Below are positions 48,728-59,239 of a stretch of 64,000 nucleotides of DNA, in pieces. The notes under the pieces are model-generated. The model was not told the DNA's origin and made no database searches. It saw nothing but the letters and a program-made list of their open reading frames with translations. Source of the DNA: Martelella alba (GTDB taxonomy: Bacteria > Pseudomonadota > Gammaproteobacteria > Enterobacterales > Enterobacteriaceae). Location of the stretch: positions 124,001 to 188,000 of the forward strand of contig NZ_SZPQ01000002.1 of assembly GCF_005217455.1 (NCBI RefSeq), in the 5' to 3' direction. Positions within the stretch are counted from its first letter, which is position 1, and every line of letters begins with the position of its first letter. A program made the translations under genes and the position numbers.

Positions 48728-49002
48728 TCGGGCCGCCCCCGGAAAAGCTCTGCCGGTGGGTCGGTCAATGCGGCCAGCAATTCCCGTTTGCTCTTCATAA
48801 CGATATTGCCGTCGGTATCAATACTCATATGGTCGGGCTGATGATTATGCCTGGCCTGCCACAACATGACCATTTGCAGGCAATTGGCTTTTTGTTCCTC
48901 TGTAAGAGGCACTCCGTCGGGCCATTTACCGAGTTCCACCGCCGTCACCAGACGCTGATAGATTTCCGGGGTCAATTGCGCCAACAATGCGTCAATTTCC
49001 AT
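48724..49002 (-). CDS. yeaC: DUF1315 family protein YeaC
   Basis: A 92-residue protein of unknown function, convergent with pncA and overlapping its last four bases. The core YQRLVTAVELGKWPDGV, EEQKANCLQMVMLWQARHN and HQPDHMSIDTDGNIVMKSK matches E. coli YeaC, which lies between pncA and msrB as here. Confidence 0.92.
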   Translation of the reverse strand: MEIDALLAQLTPEIYQRLVTAVELGKWPDGVPLTEEQKANCLQMVMLWQARHNHQPDHMSIDTDGNIVMKSKRELLAALTDPPAELFRGRPD

Positions 49003-49136
49003 GGCACGCCCCCTGGGGGAAACCGCTAAGCAACATAATTATCCTCATCATAAGCCTTGTTGCCACGACGCGACGAGAGGGGGTTAGGTTATAGCTGAAT
49101 CGTTAAAGCCAATTATTCCTACCGCTTTTGCCCCTG

Positions 49137-49550
49137 TTAACCGCTGATCTCGTCGCCGTTTTGTTCGTCCTTAAAGCGCAGCGATGCGGAATTAACGCAA
49201 TAACGCGCGCCGGTAGGTTGCGGCCCATCCGGAAAAACGTGGCCCAGATGCGCGTCGCAATGCCCGCAACGGATTTCCACGCGCCGCATTCCGTGAGAAT
49301 CGTCATCCAGATAGCGGATGGCGTCATCGCCGACCGGCTGGTAGAAGCTCGGCCAACCGCAGCCTGAGTCATATTTGGCGGAGGAATAAAACAACGGCGC
49401 ATTGCAGCACAGGCAATGATATTGTCCGGTCCGCTTGTTTTCCAGCAGCTTGCCGCTGTAAGGCGGCTCAGTCCCCCGCTGTTGGGTCACATAGCGTTGC
49501 ATTTCGGTCAGGGTCTCCCTCTGTGACGGGAACGTTTCATCTTTAGCCAT
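49137..49550 (-). CDS. msrB: Peptide-methionine (R)-S-oxide reductase MsrB
   Basis: Repairs oxidised methionine (R form) in proteins. The 137 residues equal E. coli MsrB: zinc ligands Cys46, Cys49, Cys95 and Cys98, the catalytic Cys118 in [11 protein letters not shown], and SGCGWPSFY. The ATG at 49550 aligns with the E. coli start; an ATG at 49574 has no ribosome-binding site. It is divergent from gapA. Confidence 0.96.
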   Translation of the reverse strand: MAKDETFPSQRETLTEMQRYVTQQRGTEPPYSGKLLENKRTGQYHCLCCNAPLFYSSAKYDSGCGWPSFYQPVGDDAIRYLDDDSHGMRRVEIRCGHCDAHLGHVFPDGPQPTGARYCVNSASLRFKDEQNGDEISG

Positions 49551-50899
<1,349 letters not shown>

Positions 50900-50918
50900 T
50901 CGCGATTGAGAGCGTATG

Positions 50919-50948
50919 GAGGGCGACAGTGATGTCGCCCTTTTTATT
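50919..50948 (+). terminator. Terminator after gapA
   Basis: A perfect seven-base stem GGGCGAC (50921-50927) with GTCGCCC (50934-50940), a six-base loop and five T. The next gene, yeaD, starts 33 bases later, so its expression depends on read-through or on a separate promoter. Confidence 0.88.
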
Positions 50949-50980
50949 TGAACCGCATTCACACATTAAGAAGGCCGACT

Positions 50981-51856
50981 ATGCAAGATACGTTATTCTC
51001 TTTACCCGTCAAAGAAGCGCTTTCCTCATCCGTCAGTCTGCGCCAGTTGGACCAGTTGCCCCTTATTGTTATCGATCACCCGCGGGTAAAAGCCGCCGTA
51101 ACGTTGCAAGGCGCCCATCTTGTCGCCTGGCAGCCGGCGGGGGAAGCGCCGGTGTTATGGCTGAGCGACGCCAGCGCTTTCAAGGAAGGCGTGGCCATCC
51201 GTGGCGGTATCCCCGTCTGCTGGCCGTGGTTTGGCAAAGTCGCCAGTCCCAATCACGGTTTCGCCCGTATTCTGCCCTGGCAGTTGACGGAACATCAGGA
51301 AGATGACGAAAAAGTGACTCTATCGCTCACCCTACGCGATAACACCGCCACAGAACAATATTGGCCCAAACCGTTTACCCTGACCGCAAACTTCGTTCTG
51401 GGCGCCACCTGCGAAGTCACGCTGGAAGCGCGGGGCGACTTCCAAAACACTGCGGCGCTGCACAGCTATTTTACCATCGGCGCCATCGACGCTATTCGCG
51501 TCTCGGGCCTGGGGGATACCTATATCGACAAGGTCAACAACGGCATTACCGCCAAGCAGCAAGGCGAGTTGGCCTTCCATGGCGAAGAAATCGATCGCGT
51601 CTATACCCATCCGGAGGCGGTCAGCCAGATTCGCGACCCGCAGCTCAAGCGCGTCATTGAAATCCGCCACCATAACCACAGCGATGTCGTGGCCTGGAAT
51701 CCCGGCGCCGAACTGACCAAGAATATCGCCGACATCACCGATGACGGCTACAAGACCTATGTCTGCGTGGAAACCGCCCGGGTCAACAATCCTCTCATCG
51801 CCACCAACGCCGCTCCCGCACGGCTGTCGACAACCATCAGCGTGCGCAAGCTTTGA
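50981..51856 (+). CDS. yeaD: D-hexose-6-phosphate mutarotase (YeaD)
   Basis: Aldose-1-epimerase-like enzyme thought to interconvert anomers of glucose-6-phosphate. The 291 residues have LQGAHLVAWQP, the RGGIPVCWPWFG block, ASPNHGFAR with its conserved His, and VAWNPG toward the C-terminus. AAGAAGG lies before the ATG at 50981; an in-frame ATG at 50948 lies inside the gapA terminator T-tract and is rejected. The gapA-yeaD order matches E. coli. Confidence 0.94.
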   Translation: MQDTLFSLPVKEALSSSVSLRQLDQLPLIVIDHPRVKAAVTLQGAHLVAWQPAGEAPVLWLSDASAFKEGVAIRGGIPVCWPWFGKVASPNHGFARILPWQLTEHQEDDEKVTLSLTLRDNTATEQYWPKPFTLTANFVLGATCEVTLEARGDFQNTAALHSYFTIGAIDAIRVSGLGDTYIDKVNNGITAKQQGELAFHGEEIDRVYTHPEAVSQIRDPQLKRVIEIRHHNHSDVVAWNPGAELTKNIADITDDGYKTYVCVETARVNNPLIATNAAPARLSTTISVRKL

Positions 51857-51904
51857 TTGAACACCGACGGGAAGCCGTTCGTTTCCCGTCGGCTCAACCG
51901 GCTC

Positions 51905-52753
51905 TCAGACGATATCCAGGTGGGTCTTGCGCCTGGGCGCCGGAAATGCCTCGTCAAGGGTGTGCAGTTGCGCATCGCTTAACAGGATATTCAGCGCTTC
52001 GGCATTTTCTTTAATATGCGCGTCGTTGCCGGCCTTGGGAATCGCAATCACCCCCGGTTGGCGAATGACCCAGGCCAGCAGAATCTGGGCCGGCGTCACC
52101 CTAAGTTCCTTTGCGATGCCGATCACCGCCGGATTATCCAACAAATCACTGCGCAATTTCCCGCCCTGGGCCAACGGACAATACGCCATAACCGGCAACG
52201 ATTGTCGCCAGCACCAGGGCAGCAAGTCATATTCGATACCGCGGGAGGCCAGGTGGTAAAGAACCTGGTCGGTCATGCAAGCGCTGCCGCCGGGTACCGA
52301 CCACAACGCCTGCATATCCGCCAAATCCAGGTTGGACACGCCCCAGCGCTTGATCTTGCCCGCCTGCTGCAAACGCTCCATGGCGACAACGGTCTGCGCC
52401 AGGGGGATACCGCCCCGCCAGTGCAGCAGATATAAATCGATATAATCGGTTTGCAACCGGCGCAAGCTGTTTTCGCAGGCCGTTACCGCTTTCTGACCGC
52501 CAGCATTCTGGGGATAGACTTTGGACACCAGGAATACATCGTCCCGGCGACCGCGTATGGCCTGACCGACCACCCGTTCCGCTCCGCCCTCGGCATACAT
52601 CTCCGCGGTATCGATTAACGTCAGGCCCAGATCGAGACCGCGCCGCAGCGCGCGCGCCTCGCGCTCTTTATCGCCATCGCGTTCCCCCATGTACCAGGTA
52701 CCCTGGCCGATGGCCGGCACCGAAACGCCGTCTGGAAAAATCACCTGTTTCAT
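51905..52753 (-). CDS. yeaE: Aldo/keto reductase YeaE
   Basis: NADPH-dependent methylglyoxal-reductase-type aldo/keto reductase. The chain of about 282 residues keeps the catalytic tetrad segments DTAEMY (Asp, Tyr), VSKVYPQN (Lys) and LYLLHW (His), and the C-terminal cofactor-binding AIPKAGN. Several ATG codons follow AGGAGA; 52753 (MKQVIFPDG) is ten bases away and best matches the E. coli start, while 52759 is an equal alternative. The 49-base gap to the convergent yeaD has no clear terminator. Confidence 0.92.
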   Translation of the reverse strand: MKQVIFPDGVSVPAIGQGTWYMGERDGDKEREARALRRGLDLGLTLIDTAEMYAEGGAERVVGQAIRGRRDDVFLVSKVYPQNAGGQKAVTACENSLRRLQTDYIDLYLLHWRGGIPLAQTVVAMERLQQAGKIKRWGVSNLDLADMQALWSVPGGSACMTDQVLYHLASRGIEYDLLPWCWRQSLPVMAYCPLAQGGKLRSDLLDNPAVIGIAKELRVTPAQILLAWVIRQPGVIAIPKAGNDAHIKENAEALNILLSDAQLHTLDEAFPAPRRKTHLDIV

Positions 52754-52813
52754 GGTCATCATTCTCCTGTTCTCATGAATCACGGCAATCGCACTATTTT
52801 AATGCAATATTCT

Positions 52814-52848
52814 AAAAAGGCGCTAATATGGTGCATGCGCCGCACCAT
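52814..52848 (-). terminator. Terminator after mipA
   Basis: On the minus strand GGCGC and GCGCC (52841-52837 and 52823-52819) enclose a 13-base loop and are followed by TTTTT. An overlapping alternative hairpin pairs ATGGTGC with GCACCAT, so two folds compete. It lies directly after the mipA stop codon. Confidence 0.5.
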
Positions 52849-53598
52849 TTAAAAGCGATAGGTGATCCCGGCACCAATTAGGGTCGTGGAACTGGCATCC
52901 ACCATGGGGCTGTCCTTGACCTCATCGCTTAATCGCGTGTATCGCGCCATTAACATCGCTTGCCAGTTGTCGGTGACCGCATACAGGGCCGTGACCTCAA
53001 GATACGGCGACCAGCCGTCGTCGGCCTGGTATTGTTCGAGTCCGCTACGGCGGGCTTCGTGGGAGCTGACGCCGAAGTAATAGTCGTTTTGCTTGCCGCT
53101 GGCCCAGCCGGCGCCGACACCCGGCAGCAGCGTCAGACGCTGGAAGTGGAAGGGATACAGATAGGCCAGATCAGCGGCAAATCCATTGCTGTTATTAAGG
53201 ATATCGCCGAGGTATTGCCCCCGAACGATGCCCCATTCAGCGCTGTACCGGTAGCTGATGCCCGCCATCGCGGTGGACCGGCGTTCATCAAGCTTTTTCA
53301 TATAACCATAATCATCGTCGTCGGGCTTAAACCCCCAAGGCAGATAGGAGACGGTTAATGATAATTGATTTTGTTGATCTTTCCACAAATAATACCCGGC
53401 GCTCAACCCGCGGATATACAGGCTGTCGCCGTCATAGTTAATCACTGGAAAGGGTTTGATACGCTCATCGCCGCCTTTATAAGGCGAAGTCGATCGAAAT
53501 GCCGACGCGCCGAGCGACCAGTCCGAAGCCATTACGCCCGGCGGCCAAAGCCCTGTTGCGATGATAATACTCAATAATTTTAAAGAGTAGCTTTTCAC
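52849..53598 (-). CDS. mipA: MltA-interacting protein MipA (OmpV family)
   Basis: Outer-membrane beta-barrel scaffold that links murein hydrolase MltA with the synthase PBP1B. The precursor of 249 residues has a signal peptide ending near VMA-SDW and the family segments RGLSAGYYLW, LDERRSTAMAGISY, DILNNSNGF, DDGWSPYLE, and ARYTRLSDEVKDSPMVD with a terminal aromatic residue (ITYRF). The start is GTG at 53598 with AGGGGA about ten bases upstream; the longer frame from 53709 adds an improbable hydrophobic stretch. Relatives include CusS/QseC-linked OmpV-type proteins. Confidence 0.92.
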   Translation of the reverse strand: MKSYSLKLLSIIIATGLWPPGVMASDWSLGASAFRSTSPYKGGDERIKPFPVINYDGDSLYIRGLSAGYYLWKDQQNQLSLTVSYLPWGFKPDDDDYGYMKKLDERRSTAMAGISYRYSAEWGIVRGQYLGDILNNSNGFAADLAYLYPFHFQRLTLLPGVGAGWASGKQNDYYFGVSSHEARRSGLEQYQADDGWSPYLEVTALYAVTDNWQAMLMARYTRLSDEVKDSPMVDASSTTLIGAGITYRF

Positions 53599-54038
53599 AA
53601 TGACTGTTTCCCCTAGTGTAACGATTGTAAAAATTGCAACGGCACGAATGCAAATGAGAAGTGTAAAGTAAAGGTATGGCCTATGGCTGTTATTTACAGA
53701 AACAAACAATTAACCTCTAAATTATATCCTAATTTTCTATAAACTATAACGGAATCTGTTGACAGGCCTCCAGAGCGCGTCACAATGGGATCCAGAGGGT
53801 ATTTCACCAACTGAGTCATTGATAAATCTTAAAAAAAGCGGTAACAGTTAAATGACATTTTCAAGATGCCAACTAGACTTTATCGTAGAGAGAGATTTTC
53901 TCTGGGAAAGTCCGCAACAAAATGCGTATAAGTTGGCATAGTGGTTGCTGTACTTCAGGAGGGATCTTTTTTCAGGAGCTGTAAATTACTCACTTAGCTC
54001 CTTTTAACCTGTGCTAATAACGAAGGACGGGCATCGCC
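53599..54038. promoter_or_regulatory. mipA-yeaG divergent regulatory region
   Basis: About 440 AT-rich bases carrying the sigma-54 promoter of yeaGH at 53933. I found no clear NtrC enhancer pair (GCACC-N5-GGTGC) by eye in this stretch. No gene is visible. Confidence 0.5.
53933..53949 (+). promoter_or_regulatory. Sigma-54 promoter of yeaGH
   Basis: TTGGCATAGTGGTTGCT fits the -24/-12 consensus TTGGCAYRNNNNTTGCW at every position, with GG at 53935-53936 and GC at 53947-53948. Initiation would be near 53960, about 80 bases before the yeaG ATG. In E. coli yeaGH is induced under nitrogen limitation through sigma-54 and NtrC, so the site is expected. Confidence 0.85.
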
Positions 54039-55973
54039 ATGAACATATTTGACCAGTATCGTCAGCGCTACGAAGCTGCCAAGGACGAAGAGTTCACCTT
54101 GCAGGAGTTCCTGGCCATCTGCCGCCAGGATCGCAGCGCGTTCGCCAATGCAGCCGAGAGGCTCTTGATGGCCATCGGTGAGCCAGTTATGGTTGACACC
54201 GCGCAAGAACCGGCTCTTTCCCGGCTGTTTTCCAACCGCGTTATCGCACGCTATCCTGCCTTTGAAGAGTTTTACGGCATGGAGGAGTCCATTGAGCAAA
54301 TTGTTTCGTATTTGAAGCATGCCGCTCAGGGCCTGGAGGAAAAGAAACAAATCCTCTATTTGCTCGGCCCGGTGGGCGGCGGGAAGTCCTCCCTGGCGGA
54401 AAGGCTGAAGTCTTTGATGCAGCGCGTACCGATTTACATCCTGAGCGCCAATGGGGAACGCAGTCCGGTGAACGATCATCCGCTGTGCCTCTTCAATCCT
54501 CAGGAAGACGCCAATATCCTGGAAAAAGAATACGGTATCCCACGACGCTATCTCGGCACCATCATGTCGCCCTGGGCGGCGAAACGCCTGCACGATTTCG
54601 GCGGCGATATTACCCGTTTCCGGGTGGTCAAGGTATGGCCGTCCATCCTGGAACAGATAGCCATCGCCAAGACCGAGCCCGGCGACGAGAACAACCAGGA
54701 TATATCGGCCCTGGTGGGTAAAGTCGACATCCGCAAACTTGAGGATCATGCCCAGAACGATCCCGACGCCTATGGCTATTCCGGCGCACTGTGCCGGGCC
54801 AATCAGGGCATCATGGAATTTGTGGAAATGTTTAAGGCGCCCATCAAGGTACTGCATCCGTTGCTGACCGCCACGCAGGAGGGCAACTATAACGGCACCG
54901 AGGGCATCGCGGCCCTGCCCTTTAACGGCATCATCCTGGCGCACTCCAATGAATCCGAATGGGTTCAATTCCGTAACAACAAAAACAATGAGGCTTTCCT
55001 TGATCGGGTTTATATCGTCAAAGTGCCTTATTGCCTGAGGGTGTCGCAGGAAATCAAGATTTATGAAAAACTGATAAGCCACAGCGAGCTGGCGGATGCG
55101 CCTTGCGCGCCCGGCACGCTGGAAACCCTGGCGCGTTTTTCCATTCTTTCCCGGCTGAAGGAACCGGAAAACTCCAGTATCTATTCCAAGATGCGCATTT
55201 ATGACGGCGAGAGTTTGAAGGATACCGACCCGAAGGCCAAATCCTATCAAGAGTATCGCGATTATGCCGGGGTGGACGAAGGCATGACCGGTTTGTCGAC
55301 GCGTTTCGCCTTTAAGATACTTTCCCGTGTGTTTAATTTCGATCACGGCGAAGTCGCCGCCAATCCCGTTCATCTATTCTACATTCTGGAACAGCAAATT
55401 GAACGGGAGCAATTTCCGCAAGATGTGGCGGAAAAATACCTCGAGCATTTGAAGGGGTATCTCATTCCCAAATACGCCGAATTCATCGGCAAGGAGATAC
55501 AAACCGCCTATCTGGAATCTTATTCCGAATACGGTCAGAATATATTTGACCGTTACGTGTCTTATGCCGACTTCTGGATCCAGGACCAGGAATACCGTGA
55601 TCCTGATACGGGCCAATTATTCGATAGAGAGGCGCTGAACGCCGAACTGGAAAAAATCGAAAAACCGGCCGGCATCAGCAATCCAAAAGATTTCCGAAAC
55701 GAAATCGTTAACTTTGTCCTGCGCGCGCGCGCCAATAATAGCGGACGCAACCCGAACTGGACCAGTTATGAGAAGCTCCGCACCGTTATTGAGAAGAAAA
55801 TGTTTTCCAATACGGAAGAGCTGTTGCCAGTCATTTCCTTTAATGCGAAAACATCCACGGATGAGCAGAAGAAACACGATGACTTCGTGGACCGCATGAT
55901 GGAAAAGGGCTATACCCGCAAGCAGGTTCGATTACTGTGTGAATGGTATCTGCGGGTAAGGAAATCGTCATAA
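54039..55973 (+). CDS. yeaG: PrkA-family serine protein kinase YeaG
   Basis: AAA+-like kinase or protease of the PrkA family, needed in E. coli for adaptation to sustained nitrogen starvation and coordinated with RpoS. The 644 residues equal E. coli YeaG. The N-terminal PrkA AAA domain has Walker A GPVGGGKSS (110-118); the C-terminal part contains the PrkA kinase-like region (YSEYGQNIFDRYVSYADFWIQD) and the conserved end ARGLLCEWYLRV-like (VRLLCEWYLRV). It is 36 bases upstream of yeaH in one transcript. Confidence 0.96.
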   Translation: MNIFDQYRQRYEAAKDEEFTLQEFLAICRQDRSAFANAAERLLMAIGEPVMVDTAQEPALSRLFSNRVIARYPAFEEFYGMEESIEQIVSYLKHAAQGLEEKKQILYLLGPVGGGKSSLAERLKSLMQRVPIYILSANGERSPVNDHPLCLFNPQEDANILEKEYGIPRRYLGTIMSPWAAKRLHDFGGDITRFRVVKVWPSILEQIAIAKTEPGDENNQDISALVGKVDIRKLEDHAQNDPDAYGYSGALCRANQGIMEFVEMFKAPIKVLHPLLTATQEGNYNGTEGIAALPFNGIILAHSNESEWVQFRNNKNNEAFLDRVYIVKVPYCLRVSQEIKIYEKLISHSELADAPCAPGTLETLARFSILSRLKEPENSSIYSKMRIYDGESLKDTDPKAKSYQEYRDYAGVDEGMTGLSTRFAFKILSRVFNFDHGEVAANPVHLFYILEQQIEREQFPQDVAEKYLEHLKGYLIPKYAEFIGKEIQTAYLESYSEYGQNIFDRYVSYADFWIQDQEYRDPDTGQLFDREALNAELEKIEKPAGISNPKDFRNEIVNFVLRARANNSGRNPNWTSYEKLRTVIEKKMFSNTEELLPVISFNAKTSTDEQKKHDDFVDRMMEKGYTRKQVRLLCEWYLRVRKSS

Positions 55974-56009
55974 ACGCGACCCGTAGATATTGTCGTCCGG
56001 AGGAGATAT

Positions 56010-57284
56010 ATGGCCTACTTTATTGACCGACGACTTAACGGCAAAAACAAAAGCATGGTGAATCGCCAACGCTTTTTGCGCCGTTATAAGTCACAAATCA
56101 AACAGTCGATTGCCGGGGCCATTAACAAGCGTTCGGTTACCGATGTGGAGAGTGGGGAATCAGTCTCGATACCCAATACCGACATCAATGAGCCCTTTTT
56201 CCACCAGGGCCGAGGTGGCTTACGTCATCGCGTACATCCTGGCAATGATCACTTTGTGCAAAATGATCGCATTGAGCGCCCGCCGGGAGGCGGGGGCGGC
56301 GGCAGTGGTCAGGGCAATGCCAGCCAGGACGGCGAAGGCCAGGATGAGTTCGTTTTTCAGATATCCAAGGACGAATATCTGGATTTGCTGTTTGAGGATT
56401 TGGCGCTGCCCAATTTGCAGAAGAACCAGTACAAACAGCTAAACGAATATAAAACACACCGGTCGGGTTATACCTCGACCGGGGTACCGGCCAATATCAG
56501 CGTCGTGAAGTCTTTGCAAAACTCCCTGGTGCGGCGCACCGCCATGACGGCCGGCAAGCGCCGCAATATCCGGGAGTTGGAGGCCGAGCTGGCGCTGTTG
56601 GCCAACAGCGAGCCCATCCAGTTGCTGGAGGAGGAACGGATTCACAAAGAAATCGCCGAGCTACGGCAGAAAATCGCCCGTGTGCCCTTTATCGACACCT
56701 TCGATTTGCGTTACAAGAATTTCGAACGGCGTCCCGAACCCTCCAGCCAGGCGGTGATGTTTTGTCTGATGGACGTCTCGGGGTCAATGGATCAAGCCAC
56801 CAAGGATATGGCCAAGCGTTTTTACATCCTGCTGTATTTGTTCTTGAGCCGGACTTACAAAAATGTGGATGTGGTTTATATCCGTCACCATACGCAGGCC
56901 AAGGAAGTGGATGAACACGAGTTTTTTTACTCGCAGGAAACCGGAGGGACGATTGTTTCGAGCGCGTTGAAATTGATGGAGGACGTCGTCAAGGATCGCT
57001 ACAATCCGTCGCAATGGAATATTTATGCGGCACAAGCGTCGGATGGCGATAACTGGGCGGATGATTCTCCCTTGTGCCACGAGCTATTGGCCAACCGGCT
57101 GCTTCCGGTGGTGCGTTACTACAGCTATATTGAAATCACCCGCCGGGCGCATCAAACCCTGTGGCGGGAATATGAAGATCTGCAGGCCAGGTACGATAAT
57201 TTCGCCATGCAGCATATTCGCGACCAGGAAGATATTTATCCGGTATTTCGCGAGTTGTTCCATAAACAAGTTAACGAAAAATAA
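56010..57284 (+). CDS. yeaH: UPF0229 protein YeaH (DUF444, VWA-like)
   Basis: Partner of YeaG with unknown biochemistry. The 424 residues start with [20 protein letters not shown], then a Gly-rich linker (about 91-105, [10 protein letters not shown]), and a C-terminal von Willebrand-like domain with the metal-site motif MDVSGSMDQ and [21 protein letters not shown] directly precedes the ATG. In most genomes, as here, it follows prkA/yeaG; the next gene in spore formers and proteobacteria (SpoVR/YcgB) is not adjacent. Confidence 0.95.
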   Translation: MAYFIDRRLNGKNKSMVNRQRFLRRYKSQIKQSIAGAINKRSVTDVESGESVSIPNTDINEPFFHQGRGGLRHRVHPGNDHFVQNDRIERPPGGGGGGSGQGNASQDGEGQDEFVFQISKDEYLDLLFEDLALPNLQKNQYKQLNEYKTHRSGYTSTGVPANISVVKSLQNSLVRRTAMTAGKRRNIRELEAELALLANSEPIQLLEEERIHKEIAELRQKIARVPFIDTFDLRYKNFERRPEPSSQAVMFCLMDVSGSMDQATKDMAKRFYILLYLFLSRTYKNVDVVYIRHHTQAKEVDEHEFFYSQETGGTIVSSALKLMEDVVKDRYNPSQWNIYAAQASDGDNWADDSPLCHELLANRLLPVVRYYSYIEITRRAHQTLWREYEDLQARYDNFAMQHIRDQEDIYPVFRELFHKQVNEK

Positions 57285-57300
57285 ATCTTGCTCTCCCCCT

Positions 57301-57331
57301 ATCAGCCAGACAGCGGCGGTTTCTGGCTGAT
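57301..57331. terminator. Perfect 10-base inverted repeat between yeaH and the cyclase gene
   Basis: ATCAGCCAGA (57301-57310) and TCTGGCTGAT (57322-57331) are exact complements around an 11-base loop. It lies 16 bases after yeaH and between convergent genes. No T-run follows on either strand, so it is at best a weak bidirectional terminator. Confidence 0.5.
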
Positions 57332-57392
57332 TATCAACCCATAGGAAACCGCCGCTCCCTCCTTGTGCCGTTCTGGTTTTCCTAAAACCCGG

Positions 57393-58784
57393 TTATTTGC
57401 CTTCAGATCGGTATGTCCGGATGCGATCACGCCCTTGCTGTTTGGCGCTGTACAACGCGCTGTCGGCCTTGCGGATGAGACGGTCAAAGTCCGGATGCCC
57501 GTCGAAGGGGCACAGGCCGGCGCTGACGGTCAGTTCGATTTTCTGGCCGCCGGCGGCATGTATTGGGCGATGGGCTATTTTGGCGCGAATATTTTCAATG
57601 ATCTGCAGCGCCTGGTTCTCCGTCGTCTCGACGAGAATCAGCATGAATTCCTCGCCCCCATAGCGAAAGACATAATCGCTGCTGCGCACGCTTTCATACA
57701 GCATCGCGGCAATGCTCTTCAACGCCTGATCTCCGGTATCATGGCCATACTGGTCATTGATGCGTTTAAAATAATCAATATCCAGCATAGCGATGACAAA
57801 GGGCGATTTGTTGCGCATGGACAACGCGATTTCCCGGCGCAGGATGGTGGGGATAAAGCGCCGGTTAAGCAGATTGGTCAGCGGATCCTTGCCGTTTTCG
57901 AACTTGGCCAGTTCATCGAACAGCGATGACAACAGGGATGTGAGTTTCATGACCCGATTACGGACTGTACGCAGCAATAGATAGCGCTCTTCGGCCACCG
58001 CCAGCATTGCCGGGCTATAGCCATGTATAAACCCATCGGTGTTGCCAAGCAAAGCGGCGATTTCCGTCGCTTCGTCCCCCTGCTCGAAGACATGCCGGCC
58101 TTTATGTTGAAACCATAAACCAAATTCCGATTCGGCCAAATCCTGAATTTCCCCTACCGGCAGGCCGGTGGCGACGGTATAGATAAAATGATTTTCCCAA
58201 TTCAGCAAGGCGGCCAACTGGCGTTCGCGCTCAACATTGACATTATCCATAATGGAAAACAGCCGGTAGTTCTCCTTATCCTTGGTCGTGCTGTCATGGG
58301 TGCGGGAATAGGCGGTAGTCATCACTTCTATGGCGGTATCCATTACCAGCGAAGCGAAGCGCATGGCGTCGTAGCATAGCGCCGTATCGCGTTCTTCGCG
58401 ACACAGGCACTGATAGAGGCCGAGCTTGACCCGCCGGGCGCCGCGGGCCACCAGATCAATGGGAATACCGATACGGGCATGCATCTCCCCCACTTTGCGC
58501 TGGGCGGCGATGAGTTGTTCCAGATTGGCGTCGGAACTGCCCAGGACCTGTTTTATCCAGTTTAACAATGTGCCGTGCAGCCGTTCCTTAACCTGCTTGC
58601 TTGATAAAAACAACCGGGCATCGTCGTCGCTCAGCATATAGTCGTAAAAATCATCCACCAGCGGACTGATATCCTCGTTGCTCAGCGACAGCAGCAATGT
58701 ATGCGCGGCATTCCCGGTAAAGGCGATAAGCTCGCGCCATTCACCGAGGATCAGATTATCGTAAGACGGCCCGTCGATTCTCAT
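57393..58784 (-). CDS. Globin-coupled heme sensor diguanylate cyclase (DosC/DgcO-like)
   Basis: Predicted oxygen-sensing enzyme that makes cyclic di-GMP. The 463 residues align along their length with E. coli DosC (460). The N-terminal globin sensor (about 1-155) has the proximal His102 in GEMHARIGIP; the middle helical domain (about 170-300) includes ENYRLFS and FGLWFQHKGRH; the C-terminal GGDEF domain (about 300-460) has the active-site GGEEF (376-380) and an RSSD inhibitory I-site (367-370). The Glu variant GGEEF is active in other cyclases. No dosP phosphodiesterase lies next to it. A TACAAT -10-like sequence lies near 58826. Confidence 0.92.
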   Translation of the reverse strand: MRIDGPSYDNLILGEWRELIAFTGNAAHTLLLSLSNEDISPLVDDFYDYMLSDDDARLFLSSKQVKERLHGTLLNWIKQVLGSSDANLEQLIAAQRKVGEMHARIGIPIDLVARGARRVKLGLYQCLCREERDTALCYDAMRFASLVMDTAIEVMTTAYSRTHDSTTKDKENYRLFSIMDNVNVERERQLAALLNWENHFIYTVATGLPVGEIQDLAESEFGLWFQHKGRHVFEQGDEATEIAALLGNTDGFIHGYSPAMLAVAEERYLLLRTVRNRVMKLTSLLSSLFDELAKFENGKDPLTNLLNRRFIPTILRREIALSMRNKSPFVIAMLDIDYFKRINDQYGHDTGDQALKSIAAMLYESVRSSDYVFRYGGEEFMLILVETTENQALQIIENIRAKIAHRPIHAAGGQKIELTVSAGLCPFDGHPDFDRLIRKADSALYSAKQQGRDRIRTYRSEGK

Positions 58785-59239
58785 TGGAAGGCAATTCCAG
58801 CGCTAAACAGTTTTTGTTGTGCTATTGTAACATGATCGGTGGAATGAAATAGCGCCACACTGGCGCCGGCGCGCAAAAAACGACCCCTGAAGGGGTCCTG
58901 GCCGGATTTCGGACAGGCAAATATGTTCTTTTACGGCGTATCCGTAGAATACCGCATCAAAGGCGGGAAATGCCGCTTTTTCAGGCGAAAAAATTTTGTT
59001 ACCCTGAAAAAGGGTAGATTATTCAAGTTCGGCCGAAGCGCCGCCGAAACGGGCGCATCCCTTCCCAACCGCTGATCTTCCGGCTACGGCGATCTTTTTG
59101 ACCGGCAAAACGCCGCCAACATCGCATGTTTTACCAAAACTGCCGAAATACGCCGCGACAAGCCTGGCGACCGGCTTTAGCCGGAGAATTCCTTGCAAGG
59201 CGACGTGGCCCGGGCAGGTGATAAGAAGGAGAGCGATAT
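58785..59239. other. Hairpin-rich spacer between the cyclase gene and nhaP2
   Basis: About 455 bases without an open reading frame I trust. It contains a minus-strand terminator (58875-58897), a plus-strand bulged stem followed by five T (58959-58981), a TACCCT/AGGGTA hairpin (59000-59016) and a fragment ATTATTCAAGTTC at about 59019 that resembles the end of the intergenic repeats. It should also hold both divergent promoters. Whether a small RNA lies here is open. Confidence 0.45.
58875..58897 (-). terminator. Orphan intrinsic terminator upstream of the cyclase gene
   Basis: On the minus strand GACCCC and GGGGTC form a perfect six-base stem with a TTCA loop, then G and six T. No minus-strand gene lies upstream of it; the next gene to the right (nhaP2) is on the plus strand. 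It therefore ends either an unannotated transcript or a leader of the cyclase message. Confidence 0.7.

Noticed and set aside
52829-52848. GGTGC/GCACC palindrome as an NtrC enhancer for yeaGH
   Set aside because: NtrC sites have the opposite order (GCACC then GGTGC). This lies after mipA and over 1 kb from the promoter, and fits a terminator better.
53994-55373. A 459-codon open frame on the minus strand opposite yeaG
   Set aside because: It is the antisense of the conserved kinase gene and has no homologous features or ribosome-binding site.
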